Part shown: positions 1 through 8,434 of the stretch, piece after piece
Layout of the letters: the number at the start of each line of letters is the position of its first letter
How positions within the stretch are numbered: position 1 is the stretch's first letter
DNA from: Streptomyces abikoensis
Lineage (GTDB): Bacteria > Actinomycetota > Actinomycetes > Streptomycetales > Streptomycetaceae
Direction of reading: 5' to 3'
Length of the DNA: 64,000 bases
Assembly (NCBI RefSeq): GCF_014648775.1
Contig: NZ_BMRT01000012.1
Location: 93,986-157,985, forward strand
Notes under the pieces: generated by a model
The model's input: the letters and a program-made list of their open reading frames with translations, nothing else
The model's database searches: none
What the model was told of the DNA's origin: nothing
Position numbers and translations under genes: made by a program

Positions 1-689
1 CCAGCGCCGGGCCCAAAAAGCCGGACGGAGGCGGCGGGGGCGACTCCGCCGCCGGCATCCCCCTCACCGTCGCCACCCGCCCGTACGTCTGGCAGGACCA
101 CTGCGACCAGTACTACCTGACGGACCGGCAGCCGCCGTTCATGCCTCCGCCCCCGGAGGAACAGGACGCGCCCGGCTGGGCGGCCAACCTGCGGGCCGTG
201 GCGGGTGGCCGGACGGACGTCGAGCTGTCCGTACAGGGCAAGGGCCGTGAGGCCGTCGTGCTGCACGCCCTGCGGGTCCGGGTCGTCGAGCGGTCGGCGC
301 CGCTCTCCTGGAGCGCGTACGCGATGGGCAGCGGCTGCGGCGGCGGTCTCACGCCCGCCTTCCACGACGTCGACCTCGACGCCGGGCAGCCGCAGGCCCG
401 GGCGAAGGGCGGCATGCAGGGCGACATCGCGATCCCGGCCACCGACTTCCCGTACAAGGTCAGCTCGACCGACCCCCAGGTGCTCAAGGTGACCGCGCAC
501 ACCGAGGGCCATGACGTCAGCTGGTACCTGGAGCTGGAGTGGAGCAGCGGGGACCGGCACGGCACCGTCCGCGTCGACGACCACGGGCGCCCGTTCCGTA
601 CGAGCGCCATCAAGGACCGTCCGCAGTACTTCTACTGGCTGGGGAAGAACGTCTGGTCGCCGGTGGAGGGCGAGAACCGCTCCAAGTGA
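1..689 (+). CDS. C-terminal part of an unrecognised protein (5' truncated)
   Basis: The frame is open from the left edge (first full codon at base 3) to TGA at 687-689, so the gene starts outside the window. About 228 residues are visible. A Gly/Lys/Pro-rich linker at residues 1-20 leads into a folded region with the motifs DHCDQYYL and GSGCGGG and a Trp/Tyr-rich end (KDRPQYFYWLGKN). The two cysteines and acidic beta-strand-like segments would suit a domain behind a membrane anchor or a regulator's effector domain, but no family is recognised. Codon use matches the neighbours and the stop is clear. The adjacent gene converges on it 15 bases away. Coding status is secure; function is unknown. 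Confidence 0.8.
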   Translation, partial: SAGPKKPDGGGGGDSAAGIPLTVATRPYVWQDHCDQYYLTDRQPPFMPPPPEEQDAPGWAANLRAVAGGRTDVELSVQGKGREAVVLHALRVRVVERSAPLSWSAYAMGSGCGGGLTPAFHDVDLDAGQPQARAKGGMQGDIAIPATDFPYKVSSTDPQVLKVTAHTEGHDVSWYLELEWSSGDRHGTVRVDDHGRPFRTSAIKDRPQYFYWLGKNVWSPVEGENRSK

Positions 690-704
690 GCTCCAAGTGA
701 GAGC

Positions 705-1394
705 TCACGGGCAGTTCAGGGGCTGATTCCCGCTGTCGACGGTGCACACGTCCGTGCCGTCGCCGCCGTCCACCTCGCCCTGGTTGACGTGGACGTGGAG
801 GGTGTCGTCCCCGTCGTCGCCGTGCACCTTGCCCGTGGGGGCCACGGTGCCGTTGATGTCGATGAAGTCGTTCTCACCGACGCCCTCCACGAGGCCGCGG
901 ATGGTGACGGCGCCGTCGGCGAGGATGACGTCCGCGCCCCGCGCGCCCCGGATGATGCTTGTCTCGCCGGTCGTGGCGGTCTTGAAGAGGAGGATGAGGT
1001 CGTCGTCCTGACCGCCACGGACCGTGCCGAGGACCGCGCCCCTGAGATCGATCTCGTCCCGCCCGGCCTGACCGTCGATGACACCCCGCTCGGTCAGCCG
1101 GGCGCCTTCCGCGAGGACGATGTGGTCCGCGCCGTCGCCGCCGAGGACGCTGCCGGAGACGTCCCCGGTGAGGGTGATCGTGTCGGCGCCGCCCCGGGCG
1201 TCGACGGTGGCACCCGCGTCCAGCCCGCCGCAGATGATGACGTCGTCGCCGTCGGTGCCCGTGATGTCCGGGCCGGGCACCGGGGCCCCGTTGACCGTGC
1301 AGGAGGTCGCCGCGTGGGCGGCGGGCCCCGCGAGGAAGGCGACAGGGAGGAGCAGGGCTGCCAGTGTGAGGCGTGCGAAACGCTTGCGGTTCAT
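705..1394 (-). CDS. Exported RTX-like calcium-binding repeat protein
   Basis: The 229-residue protein starts with a Sec signal peptide (n-region MNRKRFAR, hydrophobic core, AHA cleavage near residue 28). The rest is degenerate RTX-type repeats such as GTDGDDVI, GGDGADHI, GGQDDDLI and GDDGDDTL. These resemble the GGxGxDxUx nonapeptides that bind calcium in parallel beta-rolls. Four cysteines, two near each end, could close the fold. No protease, lipase or type I secretion gene is nearby, so a secreted structural or ion-binding role is inferred, not an RTX toxin. The ATG at 1392-1394 was chosen because the signal peptide begins there and AAGGGGA lies upstream; the longer frame upstream is antisense noise. 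The gene stands alone on the minus strand. Confidence 0.85.
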   Translation of the reverse strand: MNRKRFARLTLAALLLPVAFLAGPAAHAATSCTVNGAPVPGPDITGTDGDDVIICGGLDAGATVDARGGADTITLTGDVSGSVLGGDGADHIVLAEGARLTERGVIDGQAGRDEIDLRGAVLGTVRGGQDDDLILLFKTATTGETSIIRGARGADVILADGAVTIRGLVEGVGENDFIDINGTVAPTGKVHGDDGDDTLHVHVNQGEVDGGDGTDVCTVDSGNQPLNCP

Positions 1395-1495
1395 GGCGAG
1401 CACATCCCCTTCACAACGGGACTCCGGCTCTCCCCCATTACCTTCCGTGGAGCCGACGCGCCGAAACGGCGCGAAAGCCCCACGAAAGGATGAAC

Positions 1496-2782
1496 CTACG
1501 AGCGAGGCGCCACCTTGCTCAGGCCGTTGATGATGCGGTCCATCGCGTCGCCGCCCGTCGGGTCGGTCAGGTTGGCCAGCATCTTCAGCGTGAACTTCAT
1601 CAGCAGCGGATGCGTCAGGCCGCGCTCCGTCGCCAGCTTCATGATCTTCGGGTTGCCGATGAGCTTCACGAAGGCCCGGCCGAGCGTGTAGTAGCCGCCG
1701 TAGGTGTCCTTGAGGACCTTCGGGTAGCGCTGGAGGGCGAGTTCCCGCTGCGCGTACGAGGCACGGGCGTGCGCCTGGACGATGACGTCGGCGACGATCT
1801 GGCCCGACTCCATGGCGTAGGCGATGCCCTCGCCGTTGAAGGGGTTGACGAGCCCGCCCGCGTCGCCGACGAGCAGCAGGCCGCGGGTGTAGTGCGGCTG
1901 ACGGTTGAACGCCATGGGGAGGGCGGCGCCGCGGATGGGACCGGTCATGTTCTCCGGGGTGTAGCCCCAGTCCTCGGGCATCGAGGCGCACCACGCCTTG
2001 AGCACCTCGCGCCAGTCCAGCTCCTTGAAGGAGTCGGAGGTGTTGAGGACGCCGAGGCCGACGTTGCTCGTGCCGTCGCCCATGCCGAAGATCCAGCCGT
2101 AGCCGGGCAGCAGCCGGTCCGGGCCGGGGCCGCGGCGGTCCCAGAGCTCCAGCCAGGACTCCAGGTAGTCGTCGTCGTGGCGCGGGGAGGTGAAGTACGT
2201 GCGGACGGCGACGCCCATCGGGCGGTCCTCGCGGCGGTGGAGGCCCATGGCCAGCGAGAGGCGCGAGGAGTTGCCGTCGGCGGCGACGACCAGCGGGGCG
2301 TGGAAGGTGACGGGCCGCTTCTCCTCGCCCAGCTTCGCCTCGACGCCGGTGATGTGGCCCGTGCGGTCGTCGATGACGGGCGCGCCGACGTTGCAGCGCT
2401 CGTACAGCCGGGCACCGGCCTTGACGGCCTGCCGGGCGAGCTGCTCGTCGAAGTCGTCGCGCTTGCGGACCAGTCCGTAGTCCGGGAAGGACGCCAGCTC
2501 CGGCCAGTCGAGCTCCAGGCGGACGCCGCCGCCGATGATGCGGAGGCCCTTGTTGCGCAGCCAGCCCGCTTCCTCGGAGATGTCGATGCCCATCGCCACG
2601 AGCTGCTTGGTGGCGCGCGGGGTGAGGCCGTCGCCGCACACCTTCTCGCGCGGGAAGGCCGTCTTCTCCAGGAGGAGGACGTCGAGGCCCGCCTTGGCCA
2701 GGTGGTACGCGGTCGTGGAGCCGGCCGGGCCCGCCCCGACGACGATCACATCAGCGCTGTGTTCGGAGGGGGACTCGGTCAC
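1496..2782 (-). CDS. Geranylgeranyl reductase family flavoprotein, MenJ-like
   Basis: FAD-dependent isoprenoid reductase of 428 residues. Near the N terminus is the dinucleotide motif VVGAGPAGSTTAYHLAKAG, followed by FPREKVCGDGLTPRA, typical of this family. A second FAD motif (LLVGDAGGLVNPFNGEGIAYA) lies past the middle. In mycobacteria the homologue MenJ saturates one isoprene unit of menaquinone. Here the gene lies on the same strand as menG, 2.6 kb away, and streptomycetes make partly hydrogenated menaquinones, so the same role is inferred. A carotenoid or archaeal-type lipid substrate is less likely because no such genes are nearby. Start is ATG at 2780-2782. Family assignment is firm; substrate is inference. 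Confidence 0.88.
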   Translation of the reverse strand: MTESPSEHSADVIVVGAGPAGSTTAYHLAKAGLDVLLLEKTAFPREKVCGDGLTPRATKQLVAMGIDISEEAGWLRNKGLRIIGGGVRLELDWPELASFPDYGLVRKRDDFDEQLARQAVKAGARLYERCNVGAPVIDDRTGHITGVEAKLGEEKRPVTFHAPLVVAADGNSSRLSLAMGLHRREDRPMGVAVRTYFTSPRHDDDYLESWLELWDRRGPGPDRLLPGYGWIFGMGDGTSNVGLGVLNTSDSFKELDWREVLKAWCASMPEDWGYTPENMTGPIRGAALPMAFNRQPHYTRGLLLVGDAGGLVNPFNGEGIAYAMESGQIVADVIVQAHARASYAQRELALQRYPKVLKDTYGGYYTLGRAFVKLIGNPKIMKLATERGLTHPLLMKFTLKMLANLTDPTGGDAMDRIINGLSKVAPRS

Positions 2783-2857
2783 GGCGGGGACTCCCGAAGA
2801 CTCGTCGATTGCGGACGAGTGCAGTCTATGGGGGCGCCCCCGCCGGGCCCGTGGGGG

Positions 2858-5176
2858 TCAGTCGAAGTCGACGGGGATGACCGACCAGGTGGCCAGGGCC
2901 GTGTCGAACACCTTGCGCGAACCCGCCCAGTACTCGTCGCGCGCCTGGAAGTAGACGGCGTACTCCGTGGCGGCCTCGTTCACGTACGCCTGGTCGACGG
3001 CGTGCATCGTCCTGCCCGTGTCCCGCTGGACCCAGGTGAACTCCCAGCGCGCGCCGGGACGGCCCTGGAAGGTGTTGGCGTCGAGCGCGACCCGCTGGTA
3101 CGTGTCGTTCTTCTCCTTGAGCGTCTTCTCCAGCTCCAGGAAGTGGTCGTACGCGGTCTGCGAGCTCTTGGGGACGAGCCCGACGCGGAGGTACGAGCCT
3201 CCGGTGCCCGGCTCGTAGTCGATCTGGTGGTTGCCCTTGTCGCCGCGCTTCCAGCCGTCGGGGACGGCGAGCCTGAAGCCGAGTGAGTCGTCCCGCATGG
3301 CGTAGCCGGGCGGGACGGAGGGCGTCGCGCCCGGGTTCGAGGCCGGGTCGGGGGCCGGGGCGGTCGGTGAGCCGGTGGGGCCGGTGCGGCCGGAAGGGCC
3401 GGAAGGGCCGGAAGGGCCGGAAGGGCCGCTGGAAGCGGACGGCTCGGCGGGGCCTGCCGAGGGGGTCACGACGACGCGCCCGCCCCGGTTGTCGCCGTCG
3501 TGGCGCGCGCTGTCCTGCCGCCCGCCGTCGGTCCGGCCCACCAGCATCACCCCGGCCGTCGCGGCACCGCCGACCAGGAACGCCGCCAGGCCGATGGCCG
3601 CCCACACGATCGGGCCGCGAACAGCCCCGGCACGCGGGGGAACGGGGGCGGGGACAGGGACAGGGACGGGGGTGACAGCAGGTGCGAACGCGGTGTGCGG
3701 CGGGGGCACCACGGCCGTCGGCGCCTCGGACGGCGCGGGAGGCACGACGGCCGTCGGCGCCTCGGACGGCGCCGGGGGCGCGACGGGCGGCGCGACAGGC
3801 GGAACGACCGGAACGGCCGGAACCGGCGGAGCCGTGGGCGGCTGGGCGGGTACGGGCGGCTGAGCCGCCACCGGCGGCCGGCCCGGCACCGGCGGCACCA
3901 CGGCCGCACCCACACCGACGCCCGGCGCACCCGGCAGCCCCGACGCGCCCGACACACCCGTCCCGCCCGTCCCCTGACGGCCCAGCACCCCCGCCAGCAG
4001 CACCGCGCCCGCCGTCCACAGCAGCCCGAACAGCAGCAGTTCCCCGGCGTTCGTGCCGACCGACGCCTCCATGCCGCGCAGGCGGCCCGAGAAGGAGGAC
4101 GGACCGGAGGTCATCCGCATGTCGCCGCCGGAGACGAACGACAGCACCCACACCGCCGCCAGGAAGAACACCCCGGAGAGCACCTGCTCCACCCGGTCCG
4201 CCGAGCGCCGCGCCGCCAGGACGGCGAGGATCACCGCGCACACCACGCCCAGCGCCACGGCGCCGGCCTGGGCCCAGCCGCCCGCCAGTTCACCGATCTC
4301 GGAGAGGCCGAGGGTGCCGCCCACATGACGGCTGTGCTCGGTGGACGATGCCTCGACGCCCGCGCCCCAGGAGACGCCGAGCGCCATCAGGCCGAGGTTG
4401 ACCAGCACGGGGAGCGAGCCGACGACGGTCCAGCCGCCGACCTCGTCCTGGTGCGTGGCGAGGACGACGAACGCGACCAGCGCGCAGAGCGCCACCGACA
4501 GGGCGAGGGCGCGAAGGGCGGTGCCCCACGCCCGTATGACCACCTGGGCGCCGGCGCCCAGGCGCGCGACGAGCCGGTCGCGACACAGCATCGCGCCGCT
4601 GACCGCGCCCGCCAGCGCGCAGGAGAACAGCGCGGCGAGGCCGGGCGAGGTGGAGACCGACAGGTTCTCGACGTCCGGCTGCCCGCAGAGGGCGAGCACG
4701 AGCACCGCCGCCCCGCACAGCAGCGCGACCCGCACGGCGGCCTCGGCCGCACCGTCCGTCGCTCCCGCCGCGCGCCGCAGCCGGGCCGTGCCCAGAGCCA
4801 CCGCTCCGGCCCACAGGATCGTGACCGTCAACGGCCATACGGAGAGATAACCGCTGCCGCGCAGGAACATCGACAGCAGCGAGTCCCCGCCGCGCAGCTC
4901 CACGTCCAGCGTGCCGCCGAGGCCCTGGACGAGCAGGGCGAGGACGACCTGGAAGCGGTCGGACCAGTCGCCGAGGCGCGCGCGGTCGAAGTCGTCCGAG
5001 GACGGCAGCGAGATCGCGACCGCGAGGACGAGGAGCAGGGCGGACGGCCACAGCGCCGCCTTCGCCGCCCCCGCCCAGTCCCCCGCGACCGTACGGCGCA
5101 GGAACAGCGCGCCGCGCGAGGGCGGGGCGTGCATGGGGGGCGGGGGGTACGACGGCGGGGGTGGCGCGGTCGGCAC
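2858..5176 (-). CDS. Multi-pass membrane protein with Pro-rich and collagen-like linker
   Basis: A 772-residue protein of unrecognised function. A Pro-rich N-terminal tail is followed by about ten hydrophobic segments (residues about 45-400), a linker of Pro/Ala/Val repeats including two APSEAPTAVVPP copies, one more membrane helix (IVWAAIGLAAFLVGGAATAGVML), a run of Gly-Pro-Ser triplets, and a C-terminal globular domain of about 150 residues. That last domain (LGFRLAVPDGWKR to TALATWSVIP) resembles the outer sensor-like domains found after the single helix of streptomycete kinases. The topology suggests a polytopic module tethered to an outer domain. The start is GTG at 5174-5176, with GGAGG four bases upstream. 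No adjacent gene gives a functional clue. Confidence 0.8.
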   Translation of the reverse strand: MPTAPPPPSYPPPPMHAPPSRGALFLRRTVAGDWAGAAKAALWPSALLLVLAVAISLPSSDDFDRARLGDWSDRFQVVLALLVQGLGGTLDVELRGGDSLLSMFLRGSGYLSVWPLTVTILWAGAVALGTARLRRAAGATDGAAEAAVRVALLCGAAVLVLALCGQPDVENLSVSTSPGLAALFSCALAGAVSGAMLCRDRLVARLGAGAQVVIRAWGTALRALALSVALCALVAFVVLATHQDEVGGWTVVGSLPVLVNLGLMALGVSWGAGVEASSTEHSRHVGGTLGLSEIGELAGGWAQAGAVALGVVCAVILAVLAARRSADRVEQVLSGVFFLAAVWVLSFVSGGDMRMTSGPSSFSGRLRGMEASVGTNAGELLLFGLLWTAGAVLLAGVLGRQGTGGTGVSGASGLPGAPGVGVGAAVVPPVPGRPPVAAQPPVPAQPPTAPPVPAVPVVPPVAPPVAPPAPSEAPTAVVPPAPSEAPTAVVPPPHTAFAPAVTPVPVPVPAPVPPRAGAVRGPIVWAAIGLAAFLVGGAATAGVMLVGRTDGGRQDSARHDGDNRGGRVVVTPSAGPAEPSASSGPSGPSGPSGPSGRTGPTGSPTAPAPDPASNPGATPSVPPGYAMRDDSLGFRLAVPDGWKRGDKGNHQIDYEPGTGGSYLRVGLVPKSSQTAYDHFLELEKTLKEKNDTYQRVALDANTFQGRPGARWEFTWVQRDTGRTMHAVDQAYVNEAATEYAVYFQARDEYWAGSRKVFDTALATWSVIPVDFD
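3388..3423. repeat. Four tandem 9-bp units (GGCCGGAAG)
   Basis: Four exact copies of GGCCGGAAG lie inside the membrane-protein gene on the opposite strand. They encode Gly-Pro-Ser triplets, a collagen-like tract that joins the last membrane helix to the outer domain. Exact repetition suggests copy number could change by slippage without breaking the frame. Confidence 0.85.
3711..3772. repeat. Two 26-bp direct copies encoding the APSEAPTAVVPP linker
   Basis: The segment 3711-3736 recurs exactly at 3747-3772, giving a 36-bp period, a multiple of three. It doubles a Pro/Ala linker in the membrane protein. A short in-frame duplication is the simplest explanation. Confidence 0.8.
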
Positions 5177-5350
5177 GGTGCCTCCGGGGCTCGGCGACGA
5201 TCAAGCGATCAGACGATCATGGGCAGGGCGGTCAAGATCGTAGCGACCTTGACCGCCCTGCCCATGACAAACGCTCCCCGGATCGACCCGGCCGAGCGAC
5301 CGACCGAACGACCGGGCGAACCCCCGCCCGCCCGGCCGACCGAACGGGCG

Positions 5351-6049
5351 TCAGTCCTGCGGCTTGAATCCGCGGTGCAGCGCGACGACGCCGCCCGTCA
5401 GATCGCGCCACGCCACCTTCGACCAGCCGGCCTTCTGGAGCCGCGCGGCGAGCGCGGGCTGGTCGGGCCACTCGCGGATCGATTCGGCGAGGTAGACGTA
5501 CGCGTCGGGGTTGCTGCACACCGTGCGGGCGATCGGCGGCAGGGCGCGCATCAGGTACTCGCTGTAGACCGTGCGGAACGGCCCCCAGGTGGGCTGGCTG
5601 AACTCGCAGATCACCACGCGCCCGCCCGGCTTGGTCACGCGCAGGAGCTCGCGCAGCGCGGTGTCCGTCTCCTGGACGTTGCGCAGCCCGAAGGAGATGG
5701 TCACGGCGTCGAAGACGCCGTCCGCGAAGGGCAGCTTCGTGGCGTCGCCGGCGGTCAGCGGCAGCCAGGGGTTGCGCTTCTTGCCCTCGCGCAGCATGCC
5801 CAGCGAGAAGTCGCACGGGACGACGTAGGCGCCGTCCATGGCGAACGGGAGCGAGGACGTGCCCGTACCGGCGGCGAGGTCGAGGACCTTCTGCCCCGGG
5901 CGGGCGTCGACGGCGCGTGCCACGGCCTTGCGCCAGAGCCGGGCCTGACCGAGCGAGATGACGTCGTTGGTCAGGTCGTACTTCGCCGCCACGTCGTCGA
6001 ACATCGCGGCGACTTCGTGCGGCTGCTTGTCCAGGGTTGCTCGGGTCAC
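5351..6049 (-). CDS. menG: Demethylmenaquinone methyltransferase (MenG/MqnG)
   Basis: SAM-dependent C-methyltransferase of the UbiE/MenG family, which makes the last methylation of menaquinone synthesis. At 232 residues it has the normal family length. The SAM-binding motif VLDLAAGTGTSSL lies near residue 50, and downstream come the typical FGLRNV and PGGRVVICEFS blocks. The GTG at 6047-6049 was chosen because family members begin with a short tail ending in MFDDVAAKYDLTND; the longer open frame adds 84 low-complexity residues. The gene lies on the same strand as mqnC, with the amidohydrolase-like gene between them, so it fits the menaquinone set. Very likely correct. Confidence 0.95.
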   Translation of the reverse strand: MTRATLDKQPHEVAAMFDDVAAKYDLTNDVISLGQARLWRKAVARAVDARPGQKVLDLAAGTGTSSLPFAMDGAYVVPCDFSLGMLREGKKRNPWLPLTAGDATKLPFADGVFDAVTISFGLRNVQETDTALRELLRVTKPGGRVVICEFSQPTWGPFRTVYSEYLMRALPPIARTVCSNPDAYVYLAESIREWPDQPALAARLQKAGWSKVAWRDLTGGVVALHRGFKPQD

Positions 6050-6413
6050 GGACCCATTCTTCACCACGGCCCAAAAGACCTTGGACGGGGACGGCCGCCC
6101 CGGGAAGGACCGGCCGTCTCGCGGTGCCGACTGCGCTCGCTCCTGTGGGCCCGCCCCGAGAACACCGGTCCCCCCACCCATGGCCCCCTCGGCAACAGGT
6201 TTCCGACCGGTCGTGCGCGTCCTCGCGGCCTGTCCGACGACTGGGCCCGCCACACCTTCGCACCGCGGGACGACCGAAGCGGCCGTCCCCGCGATCACCA
6301 TCCTGCCGGGTGAAGCGGTACGAACGGCTCCTCTTGACGGCGCCCTGACGTGCGGGAACGCGCTCCTGACGGATCACTGACGGGCCGTCGCGGCACGCCC
6401 TCCCAGCGCCCCC
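6050..6413. other. 364-base stretch with no gene seen
   Basis: Upstream region of menG. Both strands carry open frames, but none has a plausible start, ribosome site or family similarity. I see no strong hairpin and no clear promoter. Confidence 0.6.
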
Positions 6414-7097
6414 TCAGCGGCGCCGGTGCACCAGCCGCCCCGCCAGCACCGTGGCGACGCACGTGCCCGCGCCCGCCTCCAGCAGCGCCGCCTCGTCGAA
6501 CGCATCCGGCACGTCGGTCACGTCGGGTACGTCCGGCACGTCGAAGACGGCGAAGTCGGCGCGGCCGCCGACGGTCAGGGGGGAGGCGACGGCGTCCGCG
6601 AGGCCGTACGCGTTGCGGAAGGGGTCGAGGTTCGGCTCCTCGAAGAGGATGCCCGGGGCGCCGAGGGCCGGGACGGCCGTCAGGCCGGACCGCGCGACCG
6701 CCGTCGCCACCACCGGGTTCGAGCCGATCGCCACCGCTGTCGTGCCGTGCCGCAGCATCTGCTGCACCCCGCGCCGGACACTGCCCGCCCAGCGCGTGTC
6801 GGTCATGTCGAGCGCTTCGAGCCGCTCCCCCGTCAGCGGCCGGTCGCCCAGCTCCTCGTGCTCGCGGGGATCCGGGTGGTAGGCGCGCTCCAGCAGCCAC
6901 GTGCCGTGCCACTGCCGCAGCCCCGGCGTGAGCACCCCCGGCCACCGCCGTACCCGTGCCCGGGGATACGCCGCCGCGAGCTCCTCGTACGGGCCGAGCG
7001 CCGCGACCGTGTCACCGTCGACGACCACCGCCCCGTCCGGCACGGGAGCCGTGCCGGGGACGGCGATCAGCAGGTCGGCGGCGTGGAGCGTCAGCAA
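6414..7097 (-). CDS. Amidohydrolase-like protein lacking the catalytic core
   Basis: A 227-residue protein with the two ends of an amidohydrolase (imidazolonepropionase-like) fold but not its middle. The N-terminal beta-sandwich half (VPDGAVVVDGDTVAALGPYEE) leads to TPGLRQWHGTW, where active enzymes have a PG..HxH metal site. A short helix (RRGVQQMLRHGTTAV) follows, then the C-terminal sandwich strand (VGGRADFAVFDV). The HxH and later His/Asp ligands are absent, and active relatives are about 400 residues. A tandem VPDVPDV-type stretch lies near the end. It starts at TTG only 12 bases after mqnC, implying co-transcription. A non-catalytic partner or a relic of an aminofutalosine deaminase is possible. 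The start codon is uncertain. Confidence 0.75.
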   Translation of the reverse strand: MLTLHAADLLIAVPGTAPVPDGAVVVDGDTVAALGPYEELAAAYPRARVRRWPGVLTPGLRQWHGTWLLERAYHPDPREHEELGDRPLTGERLEALDMTDTRWAGSVRRGVQQMLRHGTTAVAIGSNPVVATAVARSGLTAVPALGAPGILFEEPNLDPFRNAYGLADAVASPLTVGGRADFAVFDVPDVPDVTDVPDAFDEAALLEAGAGTCVATVLAGRLVHRRR

Positions 7098-7109
7098 GGA
7101 ACCGGGCCG

Positions 7110-8321
7110 TCAGCTCGCCTGGACGATCTTCAGCTCGGGGTGGGCCGTGCCGCCCTCGATGGCCGTGGACGACAGGTGGGAGACGACGCGGTCGTCGACC
7201 GGGTCGTTCGCCGGGTCGTCGTGGACGACCAGGTGCTCGTACGTCGTGGCGCGCTGCGCCGGGACGCGGCCCGCCTTGCGGATGAGATCGATGATCTCCA
7301 TCCGGTTGGAGCGGTGCTTGGCGCCGGCCGAGGAGACCACGTTCTCCTCCAGCATGATCGAGCCGAGGTCGTCCGCGCCGTAGTGCAGCGACAGCTGGCC
7401 GACCTCCTTGCCCGTGGTCAGCCAGGAGCCCTGGATGTGGGCGACGTTGTCGAGGAAGAGCCGCGCGATGGCGATCATGCGCAGGTACTCGAAGATGGTC
7501 GCCTGCGTCCGGCCCTTCAGATGGTTGTTCTCGGGCTGGTACGTGTACGGGATGAACGCGCGGAAGCCGCCCGTGCGATCCTGGACGTCACGGATCATGC
7601 GGAGGTGCTCGATCCGCTCGGCGTTGGTCTCGCCCGTGCCCATCAGCATCGTGGAGGTCGACTCGACGCCCATGGTGTGGGCGATCTCCATGATCTCCAG
7701 CCAGCGCTCGCCGGACTCCTTCAGCGGCGCGATGGCCTTGCGCGGCCGCTCCGGCAGCAGCTCGGCGCCGGCGCCCGCGAAGGAGTCCAGGCCGGCGGCG
7801 TGGATGCGGCGGATGGCCTCCTCGACGCTCACACCGGAGATCCGCGCCATGTGATCGACCTCGGACGCGCCGAGGGAGTGGATCACGAGCTGCGGGAATT
7901 CCTTCTTGATCGCCGCGAAGTGCTCCTCGTAGTACTCCACGCCGTAGTCGGGGTGGTGGCCGCCCTGGAACATGATCTGGGTGCCGCCCAGCTCGACCGT
8001 CTCCGCGCAGCGGCGCAGGATGTCGTCCATCGGGCGCGTCCAGACCTTCTCGCTCTTGGGCGGGGCGTAGAAGGCACAGAACTTGCACGCGGTGACGCAG
8101 GCGTTGGTGTAGTTGATGTTGCGCTCGATGATGTACGTCGCGATGTGCTCGGTGCCCGCGTAGCGCTTGCGGCGCACGGCGTCGGCGGCCGCGCCCAGGG
8201 CGTGCAGCGGCGCGGAGCGGTAGAGCTCGAGCGCCTCCTCCGGGGTGATCCGGCCGCCGGCCGCGGCGCGGTCGAGGACGGCTGTGACATCAAAGGACTT
8301 GAGGTCGGCGTTCTCGGTCAC
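7110..8321 (-). CDS. mqnC: Cyclic dehypoxanthinyl futalosine synthase MqnC
   Basis: Radical SAM enzyme of the futalosine menaquinone pathway that closes the ring of dehypoxanthinyl futalosine. The 403-residue protein carries the cluster motif CxxxCxxC at Cys75, Cys79 and Cys82 (ACVTACKFCAFY), with the family blocks QGGHHPDYG, HSLGASEVDHMA and FIPYTYQPENN. It is a paralogue of MqnE, encoded 14 kb away, but the CVTACKFC context and the C-terminal EENVVSSAGAKHR block identify MqnC. The start is GTG at 8319-8321 with AAGGGA upstream. The amidohydrolase-like gene follows 12 bases downstream, and menG lies further on the same strand. High confidence. Confidence 0.96.
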   Translation of the reverse strand: MTENADLKSFDVTAVLDRAAAGGRITPEEALELYRSAPLHALGAAADAVRRKRYAGTEHIATYIIERNINYTNACVTACKFCAFYAPPKSEKVWTRPMDDILRRCAETVELGGTQIMFQGGHHPDYGVEYYEEHFAAIKKEFPQLVIHSLGASEVDHMARISGVSVEEAIRRIHAAGLDSFAGAGAELLPERPRKAIAPLKESGERWLEIMEIAHTMGVESTSTMLMGTGETNAERIEHLRMIRDVQDRTGGFRAFIPYTYQPENNHLKGRTQATIFEYLRMIAIARLFLDNVAHIQGSWLTTGKEVGQLSLHYGADDLGSIMLEENVVSSAGAKHRSNRMEIIDLIRKAGRVPAQRATTYEHLVVHDDPANDPVDDRVVSHLSSTAIEGGTAHPELKIVQAS

Positions 8322-8434
8322 CGGGCGTCCCTTCGGAGGGGGTATGCGAATACCGGGTCAGCCTACGCGAGGCGGCCGTACGGGCCGGATACCGGGCCGG
8401 ATACCGAGCGGCTACCGAGCGGCTACCGAGCCGG

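Noticed and set aside
3500..6313. A 937-codon rightward open frame
   Set aside because: It is antisense to the membrane-protein and menG genes, Arg/His-rich and low-complexity, as expected of a GC-rich shadow frame.
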